64,000 nucleotides of DNA from Vombatus ursinus (lineage: Eukaryota; Chordata; Mammalia; Diprotodontia; Vombatidae): the NCBI RefSeq assembly GCF_900497805.2, contig NW_020954588.1, positions 9,157,747 through 9,221,746 on the forward strand. Direction: 5' to 3'. This document shows positions 53,935 through 64,000 of this stretch, piece after piece. Position 1 is the stretch's first letter. Every line of letters starts with the position of its first letter. The notes below the pieces were generated by a model that was not told where the DNA came from, searched no databases, and worked only from the letters and a program-made list of their open reading frames with translations. A program made the position numbers and the translations under genes.

Positions 53935-55260
53935 TTACTAGTCAGTCGGTGAACATTTGTTAAGTGCTTACTAGGTTCTAGGTATTGTGTTAATCACTGG
54001 GAATACAAGGAGAGACAAAGGTGCTCACATTCTAGTGAAGGAGAAATTGTCTAAATATGTAAATAGGCACCTAAAAGATTTACACAGTGTCAGTGGAAGG
54101 TGATCTCAGAAGGATGGCATTAGCAGCTGGAGGGGCTTGGAAAGGCTTCCCACATAAGGTCATTTTAGGTCATTTTTGAAGGAAGGCTGGGATAATAAGA
54201 AGCTGAGGTGAAGGACTCCATTCCAGGTGTGGAGGACAGCCCACAGTGAGTGCAATGAGACCAAGATGAGAGGTCGAAGGAACAGCCGGAACACCAATAG
54301 ATCATAGAGTGCATGGAAAGGATTTAACAAAAAGAAGTCTGGGAAGGTAGTAAGAAGCAAGGTTGTGAAGAGTTTTAAATGCCAAACAGAAGACTTTATA
54401 TTTAAACCTGGATTTATTAGGGAGTCAATGTAATTTTTTTTTAAGTAAGGCAGGGATAACATGGGCTGACCCACACCTTTGACAGCTGAATTTAATGGAT
54501 TCATGGCTAAGAGTGAATGCAAATAGTAACTGTTTCTCTCTTGACCAGCAACGCTGGGGTTCTTCTACTCCCAGTTTGATTTTTTTTTTAAATTATTAAA
54601 GGGGCCATCCCTTGACTCACTTCTTTAACAGCCCTAATCACTAAATGGCCATTGCCTCAGTCAAACTGAGACCTGCTAAAGGCCTTAGCTTACAAAGGTC
54701 ACTGCATTCTGGCCATCTCCAGTTGTCCTGGTCTATATCTGGCTGCCGGAACCAGATGACTCTGGAGTAGAAAATGAGGTTGGTGACTTTCCACAGTCCT
54801 CTCTCACTCAAATCCAATTCAATTGCAAGTCGTGGCATCATCTTCCTGATGCTATGATCCTCTTCGAGAAAGAAGGACAAACCATAATAATGGATTGAAA
54901 TGGGGAAAGGCTTGAGGCTGGAGGACCAATGAGGAAGCAATTGTATTAATCTAGACAAGGGGTGATGAGGACTAGACCTAGGGTAGTGTCTGTGTTAGTG
55001 GAGAGAAGGGCATGCATTTGAGAGATGTCATAGGCAGAAACAACATAGATTGGATATGTGGAGTGAGTGAGATGGAAAAGTCAAGGATGGAATGGAAATT
55101 GTGAATCTGTGGGCCTGGAAGGGTAGTTATGCCCTGGATAGAAATAGGAAAGTTAGGAAGGGAGGAGGATATCAGGGAGAAAGATAATGAGTTCCGTTTT
55201 GGATAAGTTAAGTTTGAGATGCCTAGAGGACACAATTAGATCAAAGTAAAGGCATTTGAT
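53935..55260 (-). mobile_element. L2/L3-type LINE copy interrupted by a dispersed repeat
   Basis: The 3' end (GTTAAGTGCTTACTAGGTTC) is followed by GGACTCCATTCCAGGTGTGG, CAAGGTTGTGAAGAGTTTTAAATGCC and AGGGAGTCAATG to about 54520. It resumes at 54895 (GGCTTGAGGCTGGAGGACC, TCTAGACAAGGGGTGATGAGG) and ends near TTTTGGATAAGTTAAGTTTG. The insert at 54585-54893 is a separate repeat. Confidence 0.82.
54585..54893 (-). mobile_element. Dispersed repeat, same family as 4160-4460
   Basis: In complement: TCTCGAAGAGGATCATAGCATC, GGAAGATGATGCCACGAC, GTCTCAGTTTGACTGAGGC, ending near GTGATTAGGGCTG. It lies between two parts of one L2/L3 copy. Confidence 0.8.
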
Positions 55261-55454
55261 GGAATAATGTGGTAATAAAGCAGCAGTAAAACACTTTCCC
55301 CATAAAGTTCAGTCACACTCTTCTTCAAACCTGCTTACCATAGGTGGAAAGGGATTAATATTTCTAGAGAATACACATAAACACACATACATGCAGAAGA
55401 GCACAGGACCCCTAGATGGAAGGGCACACACATAAGGAGTACATATGGTTATTA

Positions 55455-55690
55455 TAAACCCTTCCTATTAATCTTCCTGTTTCTGGTCTCTCCTCTCTCT
55501 AGTATAGACCCCACACTGCTGCCTAATAGATTCTACTAAAGCACACATCTGACCTTGTCATTACCATGCTGAAAAACCTTCAATGGTTTCTCTTTTCTTC
55601 TAAAATAAAATGTAAACACTTCTGTTTGGTGTTCCAAGCTTTCACAATCTGGCTCTAAACTATCTTTCTAGATAGAATTCCAGATACAAT
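55455..55690 (+). mobile_element. L2-type LINE fragment
   Basis: CACACATCTGACCTTGTCATTACC, AAAACCTTCAATGGTTTCTC and CACAATCTGGCTCTAAACTATC are the L2 segment upstream of the 3' end. Confidence 0.78.
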
Positions 55691-55894
55691 TCAACCCCTT
55701 GCTGAATGAAGGAATGTATGGTTCTTGTTCTTAGGAAGTTTGGCCTCCAAAGGATAACATCTTTTAGTATCTAAAACAATTGCAAGCTAAGTAGAGTTCA
55801 TAGTTATCTCATGCTTTTGGTCACATTATTGATGTCTCTATTCCAAGCCTCTAACTAACTCAGGATTAGAAAGTCCTCCTGTAAATTCTTTTTT

Positions 55895-56020
55895 GTTGTT
55901 CACTTGTTTTTTTCAATCATGTCCAACTCTTCATGACCCCATTTTGGGTTTTCTTGGGAAAGATATCGAATTGGTTTTCCAGTTCATTTTATAGATGAGG
56001 AAACTGAAGCCAATAGGTTT
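55895..56020 (-). mobile_element. tRNA-SINE with RTE/BovB-like tail, truncated
   Basis: TTTTTGTTGTTCACTTG, ATGTCCAACTCTTCATGACCCC and GATGAGGAAACTGAAGCC; the tRNA-like head half is missing. Confidence 0.82.
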
Positions 56021-57040
56021 TATTTATTTTTTTTCTTTTTTTCTATCCGCACTCAAAATTCTTGGGTCTCCCATATAAATGAAAGGGAGTAGAGAAGGCA
56101 AGGACAAAATTAATCAGCCATGTGGAATCACAGGATTTTCAGATCTGTCATACTAAATGATATTACATTACATTCATATGCCACTTTTATCCATTGGTTT
56201 ATCCAAACCAATGAACACTCATTTTGTTTTCAGTTCTTTGCTCTCACAAAGAAATGCTGTTGTGAATGTTTTGGGGTCATATTCCCATTCTGTCTGCCAA
56301 CTAAAGGGCTGTTCCTCCTCCCCATAATCTCCCATCCCCACCTTTGAGGACATCACTGAGTTTGATTTGGTTATTTATGCAGAAGAGATTTAAATAAACC
56401 TGAACAACATAGTAATGGGCTCCCAAGAAGCCAATGCCTATTCTCTCATCATTATTGGTTAGAAAAAAGACCTCCATGGCTGTATTTATTGAAAACAGAA
56501 ATGGAACCACTACCTCAAAACCTTCTTATTTAATATCCAGGCTCCTTGGGTGCACGTTTAATGTTCAGTAGCTTGTTACATTAATCAGTGACAATGATAA
56601 ATTGTTTATCTTGCTGATGGTGTGGCTGAAGCTTTCACACTGCTCACCTTCATGCTGTCTCTTCATGGGGCTCTGTAAATTATTTTTAGTAGATGCTGTA
56701 ATTGCTGCTAAGAGTGTAGCTTACCAGCACTCTTAAAAATGATCCTGTCTCACTGCTTTACTTTGACTGAAGTTTCACAAGTGCAGGAGGAATAGACTAG
56801 AAGGAATTAATTTGTTTAGATAACCTAAGCAAATTATGACTGGCCCTAAAATGCTAGGTGTGCTCATTGAAAAGAAAAGAAAAAATAACTGTGACATAAG
56901 GCTGTCCTCCTTCGGGCTAAGGGAAATTAGAAAACACATTTTGATCTCATCCTTCAATAGTCATATATGCTCCATTTGTCCTGCAACCATCAATGGGCTT
57001 TTCTAATCAGGTGTCCACTTAGCTGAGTTCAAAGTACAAA
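56021..57040. other. Unique island; candidate conserved non-coding element
   Basis: No repeat recognised. 56540-56770 is compact, repeat-free and holds CAGTGACAATGATAAATTG and TTAATCAG-like words. The 75-codon frame at 56120-56347 is not convincing as coding. Confidence 0.35.
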
Positions 57041-57044
57041 ACAG

Positions 57045-57480
57045 ATTTGATTAACATGTAGTAAGCACCTTCTATGTGTGAGGCATTGTGCTAGGAACTG
57101 AAGGTTCAAAGACAGAGCAACAAAAACTGCCTGTCCTCAAGGAGGTTATATTCCATAAGGGATACATGAATGCAGATAATTAAGTACAAAATTTAGACAA
57201 AATAAATACAAACCTTTTTTTGGGAGGATGTTGATGGTGGTAAAGTACCAACAACTGTCAGAATTCGGAAAGGCATTCTATAGGAGGTCACACATGACCT
57301 GACCTTGAATTCATCTAGGGATTCCAGGAAGTAGAGATGAAGAGGAGGGAGGGCATTCCAGGAGTGAGAACTTTGCCTATAAAAGAGCATGGAGGTGGGA
57401 GATATAATGTCATGTATTGAGAACTACAAGTGGATCAATTTAGCTGGAACACAGACCATGCGGATTTCTTGACTTAAGAG
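57045..57480 (-). mobile_element. L2/L3-type LINE, 3' end
   Basis: GTAGTAAGCACCTTCTATGTG, TCCTCAAGGAGGTTATATTCC, GGAGGGAGGGCATTCCAGG and AATTTAGCTGGAACACAG. Confidence 0.8.
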
Positions 57481-57855
57481 TTCTCCCAGAGATATGCAAT
57501 GATATTTTGATAATTTTACATAGTCTATTTGGCTTTCAGAATCCCCAATGAAATGCTATGTTATTTGGGGATGAGAGAAGATACAGAGTCAAGTCTCCAG
57601 GCAGCTGTGTTAGCTGTTCCATTCCCAAATATCTCCATTAAGAATAGAGAAAAAAGGCTTGAAAGCAGATCAATCTAATTGAAAAATCTCAATAATTTTC
57701 TTGAACATATGAATGAAATTTCTCAGAATTCCCTAAGATTTGTCTCTTTTTTTAATCCCTAAATTTTTTTTGATCTGTGATCAAAAATTCTTTAGACCTG
57801 TGATTTCATCCAGTTAGGCAAAACCTTCTGGCAAGAGAACTCCATCCACTGAGGC
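57481..57855. other. Unassigned sequence
   Basis: AT-rich. No gene or repeat recognised. Confidence 0.3.
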
Positions 57856-57859
57856 ATAA

Positions 57860-58020
57860 TGACAATGGCTATGCTTTATACTCTTCAAAAGGTGCCTGGG
57901 ACCCTGAGAAGTTAGGCGACTTGCTTATGACCTCCAGAAGCTTATATATGTCAGAAGAGGAGATAAACCCAAGTCCCATTGGCCAATCATGGCCCTTTGC
58001 CCACTTTGCCCACACTGCCT
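57860..58020 (-). mobile_element. Marsupial SINE fragment (Mar-1 type)
   Basis: CTGAGAAGTTAGGCGACTTGC, AGAAGAGGAGATAAACCCAAGTC and CTTTGCCCACACTGCCTC. Confidence 0.6.
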
Positions 58021-58124
58021 CTTGGTGTATATCAAAGATGTAAATAAATGGGAGTGAATAATATTTTACATAGGCTAACACGTACCTTGAATTTTCAGGT
58101 CAAAGATGTTGGGTTTATAATATT

Positions 58125-58390
58125 AATAAGAATAGCTAACATTGATATAAAGCTTTTAGGTTTACATTTTAGAATCATATTTACAAATATGATCTTGTTT
58201 TATCCTTTCAACAATCCCTAGGAGGTGTGTACTATTATTACTTCCATTTTGCAGATGAAGGAACTAAGGCAGACAGAGGTTATATAACTTATTCAAGTTC
58301 ACACAACTATTTGAGTGTCTGAGGCTGGATTTGAACTTGGCTCTTGACTCCAAGTCCAACATTTTTTTCCATTGTGCTACCTAGCTGGCT
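58125..58390 (-). mobile_element. CORE-SINE (MIR type), near full length
   Basis: ATGATCTTGTTTTATCCTTTC, CCATTTTGCAGATGAAGG, TGTCTGAGGCTGGATTTGAAC and the head ATTGTGCTACCTAGCTGG. Confidence 0.9.
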
Positions 58391-58489
58391 CTGGAAGAAA
58401 AGATTCTGTCCAAGCAAGCTGGGGGAAGCCAAGGTATTCTCTTTATTTATCTCCCTTCCCTCCAAACTGCCACTTGAGTCAGTTTTTTT

Positions 58490-58680
58490 TTTGCCATAGG
58501 ATCATAACTCTTGAGAGAAATGAAGCCTCTGAGGCTATCTATTCTAACCTTTCTATATTGCGGAGAAGGGAACTGAGGCCCAGGCAGTGAGTCTCAAAGG
58601 TGGGAGTTTTAGCTCAGGTCCTTTGACCCCAGAGTCAATGGTCTTCCCCACTGACCCACACTGCTACCAAACAGTCACCC
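58490..58680 (-). mobile_element. MIR-like repeat
   Basis: GAGGCTATCTATTCTAACC, GAAGGGAACTGAGGCCCAGG and TCCCCACTGACCCACACTGC. Confidence 0.6.
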
Positions 58681-59465
58681 CTTCTTAATTCTTAAAGAAT
58701 AATTTCCTAGCCTTAGGCAGTCACTTTGTATTTATCTTGTTAAACTCCAGTGGGTCTGGCTTATTATCTTATTGCTTTGCCTCTGTCAAATTTATTGCAT
58801 AAAAGGTGCCCAGTGACGGCAGTGAGCTATGAGCTGTTAACTTCAGAGTTTTAAACCATCATGAATTAGGGCACCAGATGCATAAGTAAGATAAACCTAT
58901 TACCCTGGAGCCCTGGGAATGAGCTTTCTTCCTCCTAAACACTGCTTTCCTTTCCACCATGTGAACAATTCAGATTAAATAAGTTTAGGTGAATTCAGAA
59001 CACAAGAAGCCAATTTTTATTTGTAAAGGGATTAGGTTTAAACAAAAATTGGGTGAGGGCACCAATTTAGCCATGGAGATAAATGATAATGGGATTTTTA
59101 TGTTTTAAATGCTCTTTTGCAAATATTAACAATGCTATCCTCCTGAAGGCTATTTGGAAATTATGCAGGACCTCCACTGTGCTTTAAAATACGTGGTCCT
59201 GTAATAACTGTGGGTAATATATTTATAATGTCATCATTGTGATGTTTGCATTTTAATTACTTTTCAAGTATACTTTGGACCAGATGAATGATGCTTATTT
59301 CCATGGCATAGCTGGCCAGAAAGCTTAGAAGAATATTTATTGAGGATGTCCCCAAGCCCTACCAGTCAAAATTAGGAAATAGTAGTCCTTGACCTTAAGT
59401 AATATGCATTCTTAATGCAACTTCATCTGTTAATCATTCATAATTATGGTAATTCACTGTAAGTA
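58681..59465. other. Unique island; candidate conserved non-coding element
   Basis: About 0.8 kb free of recognisable repeats. Two compact parts (58720-58960 and 59095-59330) look like slowly evolving non-coding DNA by their mixed composition and lack of low complexity. No exon signals. Confidence 0.35.
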
Positions 59466-59466
59466 T

Positions 59467-59710
59467 GGGGCAGCTAGGTGGGGCAGTGGATAGAGTACCA
59501 GGTCTACAATCAGGAAGACTCATATTCCTGAGTTCAAATCTGGACTCAGACACTGACTGTGTGACCCTGGACGAGTCACTTAAACCTGTTTATCTCTGTT
59601 TCCTCATCTGCAAAAGGAGTTGGAAAAGGAAATGGCAAGCCATTTCAGTGTCTTTGCTAAGAAAACCCTACATGGGGTCACGAAGAGTCAGACAGTACTG
59701 ACAACAACAA
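59467..59710 (+). mobile_element. tRNA-SINE with RTE/BovB-like tail, full length
   Basis: Head GGGGCAGCTAGGTGGGGCAG, ACTGTGTGACCCTGGACGAGTC, AATGGCAAGCCATTTCAG, and tail ATGGGGTCACGAAGAGTCAG ending ACTGACAACAACAAAA. Confidence 0.93.
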
Positions 59711-59769
59711 AAGCTATTAAATATGGAGGGCTGGCTAATTCCCTGGGCCATGAATGAGGTTATTGTGGT

Positions 59770-60470
59770 GGTACATTTTTAGCTTTAAAATTAAATTCTA
59801 TTAAAAAAATTAACTGGAATCCATTTTTTTCCCTTTCACCCCATGTCCCATTGTAAAAAAAGAAAAACAATTTTTTATAACAAATATGCATAGTGAAGTA
59901 AAACAAAATTCCTCCATTGGCCATGTCCAAAAACATGTAAGTCTCATTCTGCATCCTGAGTCCATCACTTCTCTGTCAGGAGGTGGATGTAGCACTCTGG
60001 AATCATGGATGGTCACTGCATTGCAAGTTCTCACAGCTTTCAAAGTTGGTTGCTTCTACAATGTTGTTGTTATTATGTAAATTGTTCTCCCAGTCCTGAT
60101 CATTTTATTCTTCATCAACTTATTAAAGTCTTCAAAATTGTTTGTTTTTATAATATTGATCTTATACTATACATTGTTCTTCCTATTCTGTTCACTTCTT
60201 TCCAATCAATTCATAAAACTCTTTCCATGTCATTTTGAAATCATCTGTCTCCTCACTTCTTACAGCACAGTAGTATTCTATCACATTCTTATTGTTCTGC
60301 CATTCCCCAACCGCAGCTATCCCCTTAGTTTCCAGGTTTTTTGCCATGGTAGTAGCTTTTAGGACTGGGCTGAATCTTTGCTGGAAGTGAAATTGCTGCC
60401 ACACTTTAGACATTTCTCCACCGAAGACTTAATCTTAAAAGGTAGACAGATTATATTTGTTTCATCTAAG
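59770..60470 (-). mobile_element. L1 LINE, 3' end of ORF2 plus 3' UTR
   Basis: The minus strand encodes AAVGEWQNNKNVIEYYCAVRSEETDDFKMTWKEFYELIGKK (split here only by coordinates 60320-60195), which matches the L1 ORF2 C-terminal block NxMEYYSAIKxxE...W..LE. Downstream, 59790-59930 resembles the A/T-rich 3' UTR also seen at 53705. 5' truncated, inactive. Confidence 0.6.
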
Positions 60471-61285
60471 TTCCATGGAGCAGAGTTAGGAGGAAGCAAT
60501 GGGTGGGAATTGTAAAAAAGGAGAATATAAAATTCATATAAGAAAAAACTTGCCAACAGTTACAATAAGTGGAATGGACCATTTTGGAGGTAAAAGGATC
60601 TCTTTCACGATCCTATCTTTGAGAGACATCACTTGTTGGCTATATTGTAGAGGAGAATTTCTTTGTCAGTTATGGCTTGAATTTGATGACTGCTGTGGTC
60701 TCTAATCTAAAATCTGGTAATTTCCTTACTCTGATGCTATATTGTGGTGTGGAAGTAATCTTCTTATGGGCTAGGCCAGGGGACTCACAGAGATGTTTTC
60801 AGACTTCAAAGAATTGTGTAAATGTCAATTGTTGTGATTGTTATTGTTAGTAGTAAGCATCACTTCAGTTGGAAAAGCTTCTAGTATGGACTTGGTGATG
60901 TACTCTACTGTCCAAGGCCAAGTTCAGTTCAACACAGTAAAAATCACCAAATGGAGGTTAAGATTTTTTTTTTAAATATCAGCTCATAAAACTATCTACT
61001 AAGGTGGAATGGGAGTACAAGCTATCATGAGAAGGGAAGTATCTAGACTAAGCCTGTACAACATATAGCCTGTGGGTTGCCTGTGGCCTGCCAAAGGATT
61101 TTCAGACTACCCACTGTAGGGTTGCCACTGTGCACTCTCCTGTTTGTCACGTGACATGCAGCAACCAACCATCTTTAGTCTGTCTCCAGTCTAACCTATC
61201 TGCAGCCCAAAGAAGTTCAGCCTGTTTTAATTTTGGCCCCTACCAACTGCCAAGTTGTGCACTTCTGATCTGGACTATAGTTTTG
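60471..61285. other. Unassigned sequence
   Basis: No gene called. A remnant ACAACATATAGCCTGTGGGTTGCC...GGCCTGCCAAAGGATTTTCAG near 61060-61110 looks repeat-derived. Frames at 60499-60705 and 61130-61390 have no domain. Confidence 0.35.
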
Positions 61286-61292
61286 GCTAGAC

Positions 61293-61534
61293 TTGGAGTT
61301 CTTACTCTTTTGAATATCATATATCCCTTTGGCAGTCTGATGAAGACCAATGGACCCCTTCTGAGAATATTTACATATGTAAAAATTTAAAAATAAGATT
61401 GTAAAGAAAACCAATGATACTGAAATACTGTTTTATATATATTTATATGTGTGTGTGTATCTATATTTATATCTACATCTATGTATGTATGTATATTTTA
61501 AAAGTTCACAGACCCTAGGTTAAAAACCTCTGAG
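61293..61534. mobile_element. Small hAT-type DNA transposon (MITE)
   Basis: Left terminus TTGGAGTTCTTACTC and right terminus (complement) CTCAGAGGTTTTTAACC are imperfect inverted repeats. Flanking 8-mers GGCTAGAC (61285-61292) and ACCTAGAC (61535-61542) agree at 6 of 8 and contain CTAGA, the preferred hAT target. The interior includes CTTTGGCAGTCTGATGAAGACC, as in the copy at 11902. No transposase. Confidence 0.75.
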
Positions 61535-61542
61535 ACCTAGAC

Positions 61543-62100
61543 TAATGAAACCACAGATTCTTTGATGTATTTATTTGCCGTAAATGTCTCTATGACTAGC
61601 CAAGAGTTCATTTCCATGGAAAAATAGTGAAGCATAAGAGAATTACCAGAGTTACACTTTAGCTTTTTTTGAAAAGGGTAATTAAAAGAGAAAACTATCA
61701 AACATGGAAATTTATTATTTTGAAAATGATTTTTTAAAAAAAAGACATTAATATATTGAATTAATATTTTGTTACAGCTTGGGTGACTTTTGAAGGAAAT
61801 AGTGTAATATCTGTCAGCCACCTGCTCCTTTGGTCATAGATTAATAACACTTGACCAAGCATGAACTCGTGCTGAGGCCATCTGCCTTTACCTATACCTG
61901 GACACTTTTCAGCTTGCCCAAGTGCAATTATGATTAACTACACAGCTCAACCCTTTGTTTATAGCCATCCTTTTGGAGGGGATGACCCAGTTATCTCGAT
62001 AATAAGAATTCAGAACACAAATAAATCAGACCAAAGCTATTTAGTATTTGATGTTAAAGGATATGATTGTTTTTCCTGAAAATAAATTTAATGCTCTGCA
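61543..62100. other. Unique sequence, possible conserved non-coding part
   Basis: 61840-62060 is repeat-free with AATTATGATTAACTACAC and GTTATCTCGATAATAAG, words compatible with HNF1/GATA-type sites. Only suggestive. Confidence 0.3.
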
Positions 62101-62109
62101 TAAGAACTC

Positions 62110-62205
62110 TTCTCCATCCTAGCCTTTTCCCTTCCTTCCTCTCTCCCTTCCTCTTCTTTTTCCTTCCTTCCTCCCTCCCTCCCTTCCTTCCTTCCTTCCA
62201 TCTGA
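62110..62205. repeat. CTTC/CTCC polypyrimidine microsatellite
   Basis: TTCC/CCTT/CTCC units over about 95 bp. Confidence 0.9.
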
Positions 62206-62429
62206 ACTTTACCTCCTTGACATAAACAACTTGCAAATCTTTTATATTCAGTCCATATGTTTCCTTTGATTTTTGCATCATTATCTCTAATTGTCTGCAG
62301 GACATTCCACCCTGAATGTCTGTCCCACCAACACCTGAAGCCTAATACATCCTTCTGACTTCACTATTTCTGCCTGGTAAATGTAGCCCTGTTTACTAGG
62401 TATTTAGTGTTTCTATAGCTGGTGTTATT

Positions 62430-62945
62430 TAACTGTCATCACCCTGTTCAAGAAGTATCAGTGGCTCCCAATTGCCTCCACAATAAAATACAAAATCCTC
62501 AGTTTGGTCTTTAATTCCCTCACAGTTTGGCTTTAGCCTACCTTTCCAGGCTTATTTCATATGATTCCTCTTCATGAATTTTATATTCCTACCAAGCTAA
62601 ATGACTTAGCCCATATCCTATCTCTGTATCTTTGCAGTCTCTCTCCAGTACCTGAATTTCACTTCTTTCTCAGAATGTTTGGTTTTCTTCAAGGCTCAGC
62701 TTAAGTGGAACCTTTTCTGAGAAACTTTCTACTTTTCCCCTGGTTGTTAGTAGTTTCTCTTACCCCATGAAATGATAATTTATGTACTTATGTCTATCTG
62801 TTGTATTCCCTCCTCCCCCCATAGATTATAAGCTTTTTGAGGGCAGGGGTTAATTTCAACTTCTAATTTGTGTCCCCAACATCTAGCAGAGTACTTTACA
62901 CATAGTATGACCTATAGTAAATGCTTATTACATTGGCTTGGTACT
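62430..62945 (+). mobile_element. L2/L3-type LINE, 3' end
   Basis: GTGGCTCCCAATTGCCTCC, TACCTTTCCAGGCTTATTTC, CAAGGCTCAGCTTAAGTGG, TTTTTGAGGGCAGGGG, ATCTAGCAGAGTACTTTACAC and TAAATGCTTATTACATTGGC, the full 3' order. Confidence 0.9.
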
Positions 62946-62949
62946 TGAC

Positions 62950-63565
62950 TTCACCCTGAAATTACTCTTACAAAATTTACTAATGATCTCTTGCTAGATC
63001 CCAAGGCCTTTCAGGCCCCAGCCTTCCGGACTTTTCTGTTGCATTCTATATTGGTCATTACCCTTGCTTCCTGGGTACTCTTTTTCTCTATGGGTTTTCA
63101 TGATGCTTCTCTCTCCTAGTTCTCCTCCTAATAGTCTGATCACTTTTTCTCAGTCTCCTTTGCTATGCCATCATGCACATCATATCCTGTTATGTATGAG
63201 TGTGCCTCAGTGCTAAGTCCTTAGTCCTAGCCACTCTACTCTTCTCTCTTTATGCTTTTCCTTGTAGTAGATCTCATTAGCTGTCATGAGTTTGAGCTGA
63301 ATTAATATCTCTATGTAGCTAACACTAAAATCTACATCTCTCCCTCTTTTCTTTTTTGAGCTCCAGTCTGGCATTATCAATTGCCTTTTGGACATTTACA
63401 ACTAGATGTTGCATAGGCATCTAAAATTCAACTTGTCCAAAACAGAATCCATTACCTCTTGCTCAAAATCCACTCTACTTTCTAATTTCACTATTTCTGT
63501 CAAGGATATCTCCATCCTTCTAGTTACTCAGGTTCACAAACTTGGAATCATCCTAAATTCTTCTA
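62950..63565 (+). mobile_element. L2/L3-type LINE, ORF2 C-terminal part
   Basis: The plus strand encodes KFNLSKTESITSCSKSTLLSNFTISVKDISILLVTQVHKLGIILNSS (about 63424-63565) in short readable stretches, matching LNMSKTELI...FISVxDxSILPVTQVxNLGVILDSSL. Upstream to 62950 is diverged RT sequence (CTTACTAATGATCTCTTGCTAG...). It lies directly after another copy's 3' end, so two insertions are adjacent. Confidence 0.78.
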
Positions 63566-63778
63566 GAAGAAGCTAGGTGGTAGAGTGGATAGAATGACAG
63601 ACTTGAAGTCAAGAAGGCTTGAGTTTAAATATTTGTTACTATTGTTATCATTAGATGTATGATCCTGGATAAGTGTCTTAACCTCTCAGACTCAGGTTTC
63701 TCTTTGTAAAAGGGTGAAGGAGATGATAATTAATAGGGCCTACTTCATCGGGTTGTTGTGAAGACTGAATGAAATAAT
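63565..63778 (+). mobile_element. CORE-SINE, diverged
   Basis: GAAGCTAGGTGGTAGAGTGG, CTTGAAGTCAAGAAGGC, TGTCTTAACCTCTCAGAC and GGGTTGTTGTGAAGACTG. A short ATTGTTACT-like insertion disturbs the centre. Confidence 0.75.
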
Positions 63779-63930
63779 TCAATCAACTAGCATTTATCAA
63801 TCATGTCAGGCTCTATGCTAAGCACTGAGGATGCAAAGAAAGGCAAAAAACCAAACCAAAACAAAACCAGTTCCTGCTCTCTAGGAGCTCACAGTCTAAT
63901 GAGGGAGACAAAATGAAAACAACTTTGGAG
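63778..63930 (-). mobile_element. L2/L3 extreme 3' end
   Basis: AATCAACTAGCATTTATC, GGCTCTATGCTAAGCACTGAGG and CTCTAGGAGCTCACAGTCTAATG. Confidence 0.85.
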
Positions 63931-63940
63931 AAACAAGATA

Positions 63941-63941
63941 G

Positions 63942-63998
<57 letters not shown>
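63941..63998. repeat. (TA)n(CA)n compound microsatellite
   Basis: TATATA units pass into about 20 CA units at the window's end; the tract may continue beyond it. Confidence 0.97.
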
Positions 63999-63999
<1 letters not shown>

Positions 64000-64000
64000 A

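Noticed and set aside
1-64000. CRISPR array, operon, phage or bacterial features
   Set aside because: All repeat content is of mammalian type; the tandem repeats are microsatellites or LTR repeats without spacers.

Overview
The window reads as non-coding nuclear DNA from a marsupial. The base composition is AT-rich and CpG-poor. The interspersed repeats are types I know from opossum and Australian marsupials: tRNA-derived CORE-SINEs (MIR/Mar-1 type), tRNA-SINEs with an RTE/BovB-like tail, CR1-clade LINEs (L2/L3 and CR1), L1 and half-L1 elements, and small hAT elements. The species cannot be fixed from the sequence alone. I found no host exon, no tRNA or rRNA gene, no CRISPR and no operon. The window looks like an intergenic or intronic stretch built from layered retrotransposons, with a few unique islands that may hold conserved non-coding elements.

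Layout. 1-9 kb: a retrocopy of ribosomal protein L37 with an open frame (1317-1610, minus), an old L1 ORF2 tail carrying a SINE, and L2/L3 fragments. 9-17 kb: SINEs, including one nested in another, and a CR1 reverse-transcriptase fossil that carries a hAT element and a SINE. 17.8-20.7 kb: a TTTC microsatellite running into a minus-strand half-LINE (L1 ORF1 but no ORF2). 22-28 kb: SINEs, a TA microsatellite with an assembly gap, and two almost identical inverted 230-bp segments 2.15 kb apart, one lying in a gene-like segment. 28.8-32.0 kb: a full-length plus-strand half-LINE with a 13-bp target-site duplication that also encloses about 370 bp of foreign sequence, i.e. a 3' transduction. 32-42 kb: L2/L3, CR1 and SINE fossils and a solo LTR (41070-41928). 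42-64 kb: more SINE and L2/L3 copies, including a long L2/L3-type copy split by a second solo LTR (48244-48700), an L1 3' tail near 60 kb, a second hAT element, and unique islands near 44.6, 50.2, 56.6, 58.7-59.3 and 61.9 kb.

Relations between parts. The two half-LINEs are inverted, about 8 kb apart. They share an architecture with no ORF2 and share two ORF1 lesions (a missing base in an A-run and a TGA stop). This suggests they descend from a template that was already defective, so both would have depended on the proteins of an autonomous L1. SINEs with an RTE-like tail and SINEs of CORE type would have depended on RTE and L2-type LINEs in the same way. The order of nesting gives a relative chronology: L2/L3 and CR1 are oldest, then CORE-SINEs and hAT elements, then RTE-tailed SINEs, solo LTRs and half-LINEs. 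Repeat boundaries are approximate unless a target-site duplication is cited. Family names rest on remembered consensus features, not on a database search.
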